In this document: positions 8,103-14,922 of the stretch, in pieces
How positions within the stretch are numbered: the stretch's first letter is position 1
Layout: the number at the start of each line of letters is the position of its first letter
Origin: a virus
IMG/VR virus record: IMGVR_UViG_3300020162_000994
Coordinates: 1 to 21,492 of that record
Strand: one strand, 5' to 3'
Length of the DNA stretch: 21,492 nt
The notes under the pieces: model-generated
Database searches by the model: none
What the model was told of the DNA's origin: nothing
What the model saw: only the letters and a program-made list of their open reading frames with translations
Position numbers and translations under genes: made by a program

Positions 8103-9179
8103 TTATTTGTAAGAGTAGTCACACATCATACGGGTAGGATAACCATCACCACCTTGTGTATCACGTATGTTTAGTTTAAGAATATAGTGACCTGTTTCTA
8201 TTTCCATGTCAATCCGTTTACCGGTGCCCGATTTGCCGCCATAGTATACATTACAGGAAGTTGGTGTTGCAGCCTCTAACATATACTTTTTGTCAATTTC
8301 ATATACCTCAGTTTTACCAGTTAATTTATGAACGATGGTATAACCATGGCCAACACCAGAAATCAAAAAGTTTTTCAATTCATTCTTCTGTTTTGATGAC
8401 ATTGTTTTCCATACATCTTCAACATAACCTTTTTTAAGATTGCCATTGTAGATATCACAGAACAAAGCATCATTGATATTAAACATATCTAGTATTTTCA
8501 AACCGTCTTTATTTTTGATACGGCCTGTTTTAATTTCTTGTGGAGAAAGAACAGTACGAATACCAGAATTAAAGAATGTAACTGTACCACCAGTTTTCAA
8601 ACTTAGATAAATTTCTTTTTTATCACAAATTAAAGTAATGTCGGTAACAACTGGCCCCAAATTGTTATCACTTACTGGAATTTTTGATGAAATTAAAACT
8701 TGTGGTGAAAAGATAAATGGACGTTTGTTATTCAATTCACCAACCATCTTCACTTCAAGTTTTTTACACTTGTTGAGATTATGCAATTTGACTATATCAT
8801 CTACTGCTTGAGATAGTTTAGGGTCTGTAATTTTATTACCACCCCACCATTCTTTAATTGCTTCCGCAAGTTGTCCTTCGTATGCATTACCTTTGTTTTG
8901 TACACCTCGGCCACCAGATGATCCAGAACCAAACTTCATCGTAATTTTTGATACTTTGGCTTCTCGTTTTATTTTAGCAAGGTCTATGTCACCTTGCAAA
9001 TCTCTAGTAACATTAATTTTGCTGATTAATGCTGGATCAATGTTTATTGGTGATTCAAGTTTTTTGAACTTGTCTTTTAAATAAGCAAAGACATTGATGA
9101 TTTCGTCTATCTTTGCTTTATCACCTTTTAATGTTAATTTAATTTCACTTGCAGTCTTTGGAAAAAATGTGTAAGCCAT
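8103..9179 (-). CDS. Hypothetical protein with possible PD-(D/E)xK nuclease core
   Basis: 358 residues, ATG 9179 with GAAGG 6-8 nt upstream. Seen: a glycine/serine-rich linker (about 84-92), then NAYEGQLAEAIKEWW (98-112) with a buried-helix glutamate E101, then VVTDITLICDKKEIYLSLK (177-195). The order E, then D180 at a strand start, then S-L-K195 at the end of the next hydrophobic strand is the layout of the PD-(D/E)xK core, with serine replacing the second acidic residue as in some divergent restriction-type enzymes. This is inference from motif spacing. The N-terminal 80 residues are lysine-rich and may bind nucleic acid. It follows the DruA-like gene and has a late-promoter-like element before it. 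Alternative: a structural protein with a chance motif. Confidence 0.85.
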   Translation of the reverse strand: MAYTFFPKTASEIKLTLKGDKAKIDEIINVFAYLKDKFKKLESPINIDPALISKINVTRDLQGDIDLAKIKREAKVSKITMKFGSGSSGGRGVQNKGNAYEGQLAEAIKEWWGGNKITDPKLSQAVDDIVKLHNLNKCKKLEVKMVGELNNKRPFIFSPQVLISSKIPVSDNNLGPVVTDITLICDKKEIYLSLKTGGTVTFFNSGIRTVLSPQEIKTGRIKNKDGLKILDMFNINDALFCDIYNGNLKKGYVEDVWKTMSSKQKNELKNFLISGVGHGYTIVHKLTGKTEVYEIDKKYMLEAATPTSCNVYYGGKSGTGKRIDMEIETGHYILKLNIRDTQGGDGYPTRMMCDYSYK

Positions 9180-9198
9180 GGAACACCTTCAAAGAAAG

Positions 9199-9206
9199 TA
9201 TTTATC
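9199..9206 (-). promoter_or_regulatory. Possible T4-type late promoter (GATAAATA)
   Basis: On the minus strand GATAAATA differs from the T4 late consensus TATAAATA at the first base. It lies about 20 nt before ATG 9179 and overlaps the stop codon of the DruA-like gene, a place where a promoter for the next gene would fit. A single 8-base match with one mismatch in AT-rich DNA is weak evidence. Confidence 0.3.
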
Positions 9207-10308
9207 TGATGATTTGGATGTCTTTTCCGGATGTCCAAACTTCTAATTCATTTCTCAAACGATTTTCATTATATAGAGTTTCATAACGATTGCAAGCCTT
9301 GTTACGCCACCATTCAATCAAGTTTACCAGATTGTGTTTTTCATAATTTTCACCAGGAATAAGCACGTCCGTCTTACAGTTTACATAATCAACCATGTTT
9401 TTGAAACCATAGTCACTGATGTAATATCTTTTCTGCTCTGTCAACCCTTTTGCTTTCTCAATCGTTGCTTGGAATGTGCCGCCCTCAGGAGTACCTTTAA
9501 GTGCTGCTTTAGTGAGTGATATAATCTTCATGGAGATTTTAAGTTTCTTACTAGAAGCATCATCCTCAACCAAAGGACCAGTCCTTGCTTGGACATAATC
9601 ACGGAGTTCCGAATAAGGTTTGCCGTGCATCATTGGTAGAAAATCAGAATCAGTAAGACCTTTATAACGAATATATGGTTTCATACCATCATATTGTGAA
9701 ACAGTCTTGGAACTTCCATATAGACTTGTTGTTTCAAACAGACAAAGATTCATATCATATTTCTTATTCACAATCTCACGTACCTCATGTGAAGTACAGA
9801 TTGCAGCCAGAAGTTTACCACCAAGGTAATTATAACCAAATGGTTGTGCAGGTACGATAACAAAACCCATCATTGCAGAGTTATTGAATCGTTTACCCCA
9901 AGCAGGATTCTGTGTAAACACTTGGCCAAGCATATCATTACGAGGTTTACAGTTGATTACAGGTGAACCAAGACGGATGAATCCTACGTACTTTCCTGTG
10001 TTCTTCTCACGTACTGCCAGTTTGACATTACGACCAACTGGTGGAATGTTTACGTGTGATGAAGTAATATTCAGTAAATTGGTCCACGTTTCATTATCAA
10101 TTTCAACTACTTCAAAATCCATATCTTTTGGATGCATGGTAAAATTCTGAAACAATTCATCTTCAATTGGAAACAAAGGATTGGATGGCAATTCGGTCAG
10201 AGAATTCAATTTCTGGTCACGCATATATTCATCAATACGGTCAAAGTTACCAAAGTAATCTTCAAATACTTTGGCACAATGAACTGCATCATCAAATTCT
10301 AATTTCAT
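9202..10308 (-). CDS. DruA/DUF4338-like protein
   Basis: 368 residues. Seen: GKYVGFIRLGSPVINCKPRN (105-124), NNSAMMGFVIVPAQPFGYNY (142-161), a helix with GGKLLAAICTSHEV, then CLFETTSLYGSSKTV (189-203) and YIRYKGLTD (212-220). This order (strand naming a similarity or return to the genome, N-N-S plus hydrophobic strand ending in P, helix, E-T, then G-L-T) parallels the DUF4338 region of DruA, the core protein of the Druantia anti-phage system. The match is from memory and not from a search. No helicase or nuclease motif is visible. The start overlaps the 64-aa gene as ATGA, tying it to the gp41 operon. Its function in a phage is unknown; a DNA-binding or replication-associated role, or a counter-defence role, is possible. 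Confidence 0.85.
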   Translation of the reverse strand: MKLEFDDAVHCAKVFEDYFGNFDRIDEYMRDQKLNSLTELPSNPLFPIEDELFQNFTMHPKDMDFEVVEIDNETWTNLLNITSSHVNIPPVGRNVKLAVREKNTGKYVGFIRLGSPVINCKPRNDMLGQVFTQNPAWGKRFNNSAMMGFVIVPAQPFGYNYLGGKLLAAICTSHEVREIVNKKYDMNLCLFETTSLYGSSKTVSQYDGMKPYIRYKGLTDSDFLPMMHGKPYSELRDYVQARTGPLVEDDASSKKLKISMKIISLTKAALKGTPEGGTFQATIEKAKGLTEQKRYYISDYGFKNMVDYVNCKTDVLIPGENYEKHNLVNLIEWWRNKACNRYETLYNENRLRNELEVWTSGKDIQIIR

Positions 10309-10499
10309 AATTTAAATTTCTTTAGTATTTCGTTTGCTTCTTCTAAACTGGTAATCTTTGGTTCCAAATCAACTGAAACAATAGATACACTAAAACCAAT
10401 TTTGGATTTTGGATCATATTTTAACAATACATCACATTTTTGTGGATCCCAACTTTTACTAAAATTGATTTTTACTTCTTTGATTTCTCTTGTGTTCAT
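10305..10499 (-). CDS. Small hypothetical protein, 64 aa
   Basis: 64 residues, lysine-rich (MNTREIKEVKINFSKSW at the N-terminus) with alternating hydrophobic strands and a helical C-terminus (EEANEILKKF). I do not recognise it. It is almost certainly real because it is coupled on both sides: its ATG overlaps the gp41 stop as ATGA and its own stop overlaps the DruA-like start as ATGA. This puts its production in step with the replicative helicase. A small beta-rich nucleic-acid or protein-binding partner is possible, but nothing in the sequence proves it. Confidence 0.8.
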   Translation of the reverse strand: MNTREIKEVKINFSKSWDPQKCDVLLKYDPKSKIGFSVSIVSVDLEPKITSLEEANEILKKFKL

Positions 10500-11887
10500 A
10501 CTTTAAATCCAGTAAATTGTTTTTTCTGTGGTCGTTCACGGTCACCAAATGTGTTTAGTGGTTTATCGTGGCCTGCATCAGCCAAACCTTGTTGTGCCGA
10601 TTGTTCAATATCATATAATCGCATTTTTGCTCTGTCAATACCAAGAGTAAATCTTTTATGAAATGTTGGGTCATTATAACGATTCTTCAATTGTTTGACC
10701 ATAATCTGGCCAAGTTCTTCCAGTTCTTCGGAAGAAATCAAAGCAAACATCAAGTCAGCGGTTGCTGGCAAACCAAAAGACTCACTTGTGTCCTCAAGTC
10801 CTGGGTCTGAACTTGTAAAACCACTTCTTGTTGTTTGTGTAGCAGATACAACTGGTACTCCGAATTCAACGGCAAGACCTCGCAATTCTTCTGCAATTGC
10901 TTTGACATAAGTGTAACTGTTGACGTTAGCTCCTGCTTTAACTCTACTACTGCAACAAATATTGAGATAATCAATAAAAATAATATCAGGAATAAAAGAC
11001 TTTTTAAGATTGAGCTCATTGAGTAAGGTGCGAAAATGTACGCAGCTTGCAGATGCTGTTGGATATTCTTTAATGATAAGTTTTCCAACAGTTTTTTCAC
11101 GGAGTTTAGTAATCTTTTTATCATACATTTCTTTCGGTAAACTTAAAAGGTCATCAATTGTTACATTCAACATATTCGCATCAATACGTTCAGCAATCTT
11201 TTCTTCAGCCATTTCCATGGTGATATACAAAACATTCTTGCCTTGTACCATGGCACCTGCAGCAACGTGACACATAAACAAAGATTTACCAACACCAGTT
11301 CCTGCCAAAGCAATGTTCAATGTCTTTTTAGGTAAACCACCTTTGGTTATCTTATTAAAGAAATCAAGGTCAAACGGAATTCTTTCTTCTTTCTTGTGAT
11401 AGAATTCATATCGTTCATCGGAGTTTTCAAGATAATCATGTCCAACAGAGTTATCAAAACTTACCGCCAAGGCGTCCGATAATACTTTGGGAATCGCACC
11501 TTTGTCTTGGGTCTTGTCTTTTCCATCGAGGATAGAAATAGATGCCAGTACAGCGTTGTATATGGCCTTTTCTTGGCAGAACTGTTCGGTCTTGTCAACA
11601 AGCCATTGAACCTTGGATTCTTCTCCTTTAGTTTTTTCAATTTCTTGTAGATAAGTTTCGCACTTCTCCACTTCTTCATCTGTGAGATTTCGTTTTTCTT
11701 TGACGGCCAATACAATTGCTTCAATCGTTGGTGTAGAATTGTAAGATTCTGTGAATGATGTAATTTCATTAAAAATTGTTCTATCAGTTCTGTCTGTAAA
11801 ATATTCTGTCTTTAGAAACGGTAATACCTTACGTAGGTAATCATCATTATAGATTAGGTTTTTTAAGATTGTTTGTTCAAGTCGCAT
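10496..11887 (-). CDS. 41: Replicative DNA helicase, DnaB-like (T4 gp41 type)
   Basis: 463 residues, close to T4 gp41 (about 475). Seen: an N-terminal helical domain (1-100), Walker A AGTGVGKS (195-202), the helicase H1a-type YITMEMAEEKIAERI (221-235), Walker B DIIFIDYLN (301-309), a H3-like SATQTTRSG segment and a C-terminal SFGLPATADLM block. The family unwinds DNA as a hexamer at the fork and works with a primase, which is not in this window. ATG 11887 has only a weak GGAA upstream, and the next upstream DNA is the homing endonuclease insertion, so the natural coupling to the 100-aa gene has been broken. Its stop overlaps the 64-aa gene by 4 nt. Confidence 0.97.
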   Translation of the reverse strand: MRLEQTILKNLIYNDDYLRKVLPFLKTEYFTDRTDRTIFNEITSFTESYNSTPTIEAIVLAVKEKRNLTDEEVEKCETYLQEIEKTKGEESKVQWLVDKTEQFCQEKAIYNAVLASISILDGKDKTQDKGAIPKVLSDALAVSFDNSVGHDYLENSDERYEFYHKKEERIPFDLDFFNKITKGGLPKKTLNIALAGTGVGKSLFMCHVAAGAMVQGKNVLYITMEMAEEKIAERIDANMLNVTIDDLLSLPKEMYDKKITKLREKTVGKLIIKEYPTASASCVHFRTLLNELNLKKSFIPDIIFIDYLNICCSSRVKAGANVNSYTYVKAIAEELRGLAVEFGVPVVSATQTTRSGFTSSDPGLEDTSESFGLPATADLMFALISSEELEELGQIMVKQLKNRYNDPTFHKRFTLGIDRAKMRLYDIEQSAQQGLADAGHDKPLNTFGDRERPQKKQFTGFKV

Positions 11888-11896
11888 AATATTCCA

Positions 11897-11904
11897 TATA
11901 AATA
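11897..11904 (+). promoter_or_regulatory. T4-type late promoter (TATAAATA) for GIY-YIG gene
   Basis: Perfect match to the T4 late promoter -10 element on the plus strand, 61 nt before ATG 11965. The element is followed by a leader that is richer in G and C than the gene itself and by a strong GAGGAG ribosome site at 11951-11956. T4 homing endonuclease genes are commonly under late promoters, which fits. Confidence 0.75.
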
Positions 11905-11964
11905 GGTGTAGGTCGCCGAATTGCCGTTCGCACCCACTCTAACATCTTTTGAGGAGATATCAGC

Positions 11965-12546
11965 ATGATTATATATACAATTTACAAATGTGTCAATACA
12001 ATAAACGGTAAAGTTTACATAGGTTTTGACAGTCAATGGCCAAATAGGCAAAAAATACATAAATCTAATCATAAAAAGATGCGTTATAAATTTTATAATG
12101 CAATTTCAAAACATGGTTGGGAAAATTTTGAATGGTCAATTTTATATCAATCTAAAGATAGAGAACATACTTTAAAAATTATGGAACCATATTTTATTGC
12201 AGAATATGATTCATTCAAAAATGGATACAATTCAACTTTGGGTGGTGAAGGTGTTTTTGGATTACATAGAATACAATCTGATGAAGAAAAACAAAAAAGA
12301 AAAATTATTATGTTAGGTAATCAAATTGCAAAGAATAAAGGCAAACCATTAAGTGAAGAAAGAAAACTATTATTAAGAAAACCTAGAATCAATTGTGTTC
12401 TACCTTTAACCGAAGAACACAAACAAAATATATCAAAATCTAAAATTGGAAAAACAAAACAAAAAATTCAATGTCCTCATTGTAATAAAATTGGTGGTTT
12501 TCCTCAAATGAAACAATGGCATTTTGATAAATGTAGAATTAATTAA
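11965..12546 (+). CDS. GIY-YIG homing endonuclease (Seg-like)
   Basis: 193 residues on the plus strand, opposite to all neighbours. Seen: a GIY-YIG domain with IYTIYKC (3-9) and KVYIG (16-20), a conserved basic/helical region, and E74 in MEPYFIAEYDSF, the usual catalytic glutamate. C-terminal DNA-binding parts are two NUMOD3-like repeats (GKPLSEERK near 126-134, LTEEHKQNISKSKIGK at 149-164) and a CxxC...HxxxC zinc-finger-like tail (C170, C173, H186, C190). Such enzymes cut an intronless allele and spread by repair. ATG follows GAGGAG by 8 nt. Base composition is more AT-rich than gp41 on one side and the 100-aa gene on the other. Its stop overlaps the 100-aa gene stop by 4 nt. Confidence 0.95.
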   Translation: MIIYTIYKCVNTINGKVYIGFDSQWPNRQKIHKSNHKKMRYKFYNAISKHGWENFEWSILYQSKDREHTLKIMEPYFIAEYDSFKNGYNSTLGGEGVFGLHRIQSDEEKQKRKIIMLGNQIAKNKGKPLSEERKLLLRKPRINCVLPLTEEHKQNISKSKIGKTKQKIQCPHCNKIGGFPQMKQWHFDKCRIN

Positions 12547-12845
12547 TTGTCTGTTCCAGTTTCATCAATTACTTCCTGTTCAATATTAGATGACATTATT
12601 TCCACCAATAAGTCGCCAATGTAGTTTTTAAAGTCATCATCTTTTTCCAGCTTAGCTGATTTCTTCACTGGTGATTCTAACACATCATAAGCAAAAAGTA
12701 AATAGACCTGGTCATTTTCTTCTTTAAACTTTACCTTACCATATTTAAATATGGTATCTTTGTATGGACCTTCCAAGAATTTAATGTTGACTGCGGCATT
12801 ATCATCTTTTGGATAGATGAAGCAGTAATCTATTCCTTCTGTCAT
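12543..12845 (-). CDS. Conserved hypothetical phage protein, 100 aa, downstream of uvsX
   Basis: 100 residues with a beta-strand-rich N-terminal half (FIYPKDDNAAVNIKFLEGPY, then KYGKVKFKEENDQVYLLFAYD) and an acidic helical C-terminus. The strand pattern and an IKFLEGPYKDTIFKYGKV stretch suggest a small beta-barrel or plug-like domain, but this is weak. It overlaps uvsX as ATGA, so it is translated in step with the recombinase. Proteins of this kind follow uvsX in other marine T4-like phages, as I recall, without known function. A UvsX partner is a reasonable guess. Its 3' end meets the inserted plus-strand endonuclease. Confidence 0.82.
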   Translation of the reverse strand: MTEGIDYCFIYPKDDNAAVNIKFLEGPYKDTIFKYGKVKFKEENDQVYLLFAYDVLESPVKKSAKLEKDDDFKNYIGDLLVEIMSSNIEQEVIDETGTDN

Positions 12846-13915
12846 GCTTCTGTTCCATTCATAGTTTCAACATCAAATGTTTCATCAATGTTGCTGGTCA
12901 TAATTTCTCCAGATGCCACACGGTATTTGTTCTCAATGAAATCACGGAAGGATTTCTGCTTCAGAATAGGCATCCAGAAGTCTTTGGTGTCGGTGTCCTT
13001 CTCACGGTAATTCTTTTCTTCAATTACACCATCCACATCAACACGTTGATACCAACCATTCTTAGGTTTGATTACGTGTTTAGATTCAAGCGCAAGTTCA
13101 AGTAAGCCAGACCAAGTGCTGATGCCACCATCAAAAGATACACTGACAGGTATTTTAGATTTTTCTTTAACATATCTACTTTTCTCTACGTTGATAATGA
13201 AGTTATAACCGGTAACTTCTGTACCGTCTTTTTCTTGTTGGCGACCAATGATAAAGATATTATCGGCAGAGTAATAAGAACCTGTACCACCACCAACGAT
13301 TGCTTTCGGGAACATACCAATTTCCATGTAGGTATGATTAACAACAATCATTGGAATATCTTTTAGTGACAGATGTGGAGTCACCATACGGAACAAACTC
13401 TTAACTTGTTTTGCTCTGGACATATCAGCAACTGATTTTTCAGCCAAGGCATCTTCAACTTCTTTCTTTGATGCCAAGTTGCCAATTGAATCAATGACGA
13501 TAATCAATTTATCACCACGTTCCAATTGTGTTAACTGTGCCATTACGTCAAACTTTAATTGTTCAATGTCGGTAAGAGGAGTATGCAGCACACGATTGGT
13601 ATCAATACCGAATGAATCAAAATAAGATTGAGGAGTGCCAAACTCAGAATCATAGAATAAAAGAGCAGCATCTTGATATTTGTCCAAATAAGATTTGGCC
13701 ATCAATAAAGAAAATGCTGTCTTAAAATGTTTGGATGGACCGGCCCACATTGTAAGACCTGGAGTTAGACCACCGTCCAACTTACCAGAAAGTGCCACAT
13801 TAATAATCGGCACTGCGGTTGGAATCATATCTTTATCATTAAAGAATTTTGATTTAGCTAAGATAGCAGAATCTTTGATACTGCTGTTCTTTTTAATTTT
13901 ATCTAATATACTCAT
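12842..13915 (-). CDS. uvsX: UvsX, RecA/RAD51-like recombinase
   Basis: 357 residues (T4 UvsX is about 390). Seen: Walker A GPSKHFKT (59-66), which is the UvsX variant form rather than the RecA GPESSGKT, YDSEFGTP (88-95) with the catalytic-type glutamate E91, Walker B LIIVIDSIGNL (137-147), then a MIVVNHTY segment and GGGTGSYYSADN, a DNA-loop-like stretch. It catalyses ATP-driven strand exchange in recombination-dependent replication and repair. It overlaps the membrane-protein gene upstream and the 100-aa gene downstream, both as ATGA. No damage is visible. Confidence 0.97.
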   Translation of the reverse strand: MSILDKIKKNSSIKDSAILAKSKFFNDKDMIPTAVPIINVALSGKLDGGLTPGLTMWAGPSKHFKTAFSLLMAKSYLDKYQDAALLFYDSEFGTPQSYFDSFGIDTNRVLHTPLTDIEQLKFDVMAQLTQLERGDKLIIVIDSIGNLASKKEVEDALAEKSVADMSRAKQVKSLFRMVTPHLSLKDIPMIVVNHTYMEIGMFPKAIVGGGTGSYYSADNIFIIGRQQEKDGTEVTGYNFIINVEKSRYVKEKSKIPVSVSFDGGISTWSGLLELALESKHVIKPKNGWYQRVDVDGVIEEKNYREKDTDTKDFWMPILKQKSFRDFIENKYRVASGEIMTSNIDETFDVETMNGTEA

Positions 13916-14922
13916 TTGTTTTCCTTAAACGAAAATGGTTCACTGTAATCATACTTAGGTTCAAGTTTTTTATTCGCACCAATTGGTGGAATACTTTCAC
14001 CTGTAGCCTCATCTATAACAATATTTGTTACATTATCTCTCTCAACTTTTATTGAATTATCCACTTTAGGTTCTTCTTTGGGAACGAAAACTGGAATTTC
14101 CATTTCTTTTTCTTCTTCATCTAATTGTCTGGCATTTTCTCTTGCTCGTTCAAAGAATTCCTCAACATCTTTAAAACCATGTTTTTCATTCAATGACATA
14201 TTGGCTGCAATCAGTAATAAAATTGCCAGTGGGTCAAATACAACAATAATCAATAGAATAACTAGTCTTACCGCTTTGTCCATAATATCAGTAGTTGCTT
14301 CACCATATGCCAATGCTGCAATGTACTTGATTGGTCCTACATCTGCTTCAATCTTTTTAAGTTCAGTTGATAGAGGCGCACGTTCCTCTTGTAGTAAAGT
14401 AATACTCTTTTGAAATTGTTCGTTCTCAGATGATATTCTACTGCGGTCTTTCTGTTGGGCTTTCCGTATCGTAACCGCTTTATCGGCACCTTTTTCATCT
14501 GTTGACCTACCCATAACTTGGTCCACAGCCTCATCATATTGTTTAATTGTTTTGCGGTTCGCATCAATATTACCCCTCAAGGTATTAATCTTCTCATCAA
14601 TAATTGCAACTTTATTCACAAGTGGTGCATTATCAGCTGAATGTTCCATATGTGCCTTAGACAAGAAACCAAAAATACCCATTGAAGTAATGAGCATCAA
14701 AATGGTTACTGCCATGCATAGATATGTTTTAATCAAAAACGGACATTCTTTCCAGTTTCTATACAACCATGATACAGTTACAAGTTTTGACCCCTCAAGG
14801 ACAGAACCCATAATGACCACAGGCATGAAAGAACCTGGAAAGATTGCTGCTAAACCAATAACAGAATAATAGGCCGCAACACCAGATAATACTATTGCAG
14901 TTAGAAATGTCAAAAAAATCAT
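13912..14922 (-). CDS. Membrane/coiled-coil protein in the replication operon
   Basis: 336 residues. Seen: three hydrophobic stretches at about 3-28, 31-50 and 66-88, a long charged helical region (about 103-195) with heptad-like spacing, a fourth hydrophobic segment at about 217-241, and an acidic, proline-rich C-terminus (from about 260). A 100-residue coiled coil between membrane segments 3 and 4 is a striking layout. I do not recognise a family function. It is coupled as ATGA to gp43 upstream and to uvsX downstream, so it is made with the replication proteins. Possible roles are tethering replication or recombination factors to the membrane or altering the host envelope; both are inference. 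Confidence 0.85.
   Translation of the reverse strand: MIFLTFLTAIVLSGVAAYYSVIGLAAIFPGSFMPVVIMGSVLEGSKLVTVSWLYRNWKECPFLIKTYLCMAVTILMLITSMGIFGFLSKAHMEHSADNAPLVNKVAIIDEKINTLRGNIDANRKTIKQYDEAVDQVMGRSTDEKGADKAVTIRKAQQKDRSRISSENEQFQKSITLLQEERAPLSTELKKIEADVGPIKYIAALAYGEATTDIMDKAVRLVILLIIVVFDPLAILLLIAANMSLNEKHGFKDVEEFFERARENARQLDEEEKEMEIPVFVPKEEPKVDNSIKVERDNVTNIVIDEATGESIPPIGANKKLEPKYDYSEPFSFKENK

Noticed and set aside
10750-11124. 124-codon minus-strand frame inside gp41
   Set aside because: It overlaps the Walker B region of gp41 in another frame; the helicase frame has all motifs, so this is a shadow.
11461-11769. 102-codon minus-strand frame inside gp41 N-terminal domain
   Set aside because: Alternative frame of gp41 with a lysine-rich random look and no start signal.
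11863-12072. 69-codon minus-strand frame antisense to the start of the GIY-YIG gene
   Set aside because: Could look like a 5' extension or extra gene before gp41, but it covers the late promoter and endonuclease start in antisense and has no ribosome site.
14078-14413. 111-codon plus-strand open frame inside the membrane-protein gene
   Set aside because: It lies wholly antisense to a well-supported gene with clear protein features and has a serine/isoleucine-rich composition typical of antisense frames; no promoter or ribosome site.
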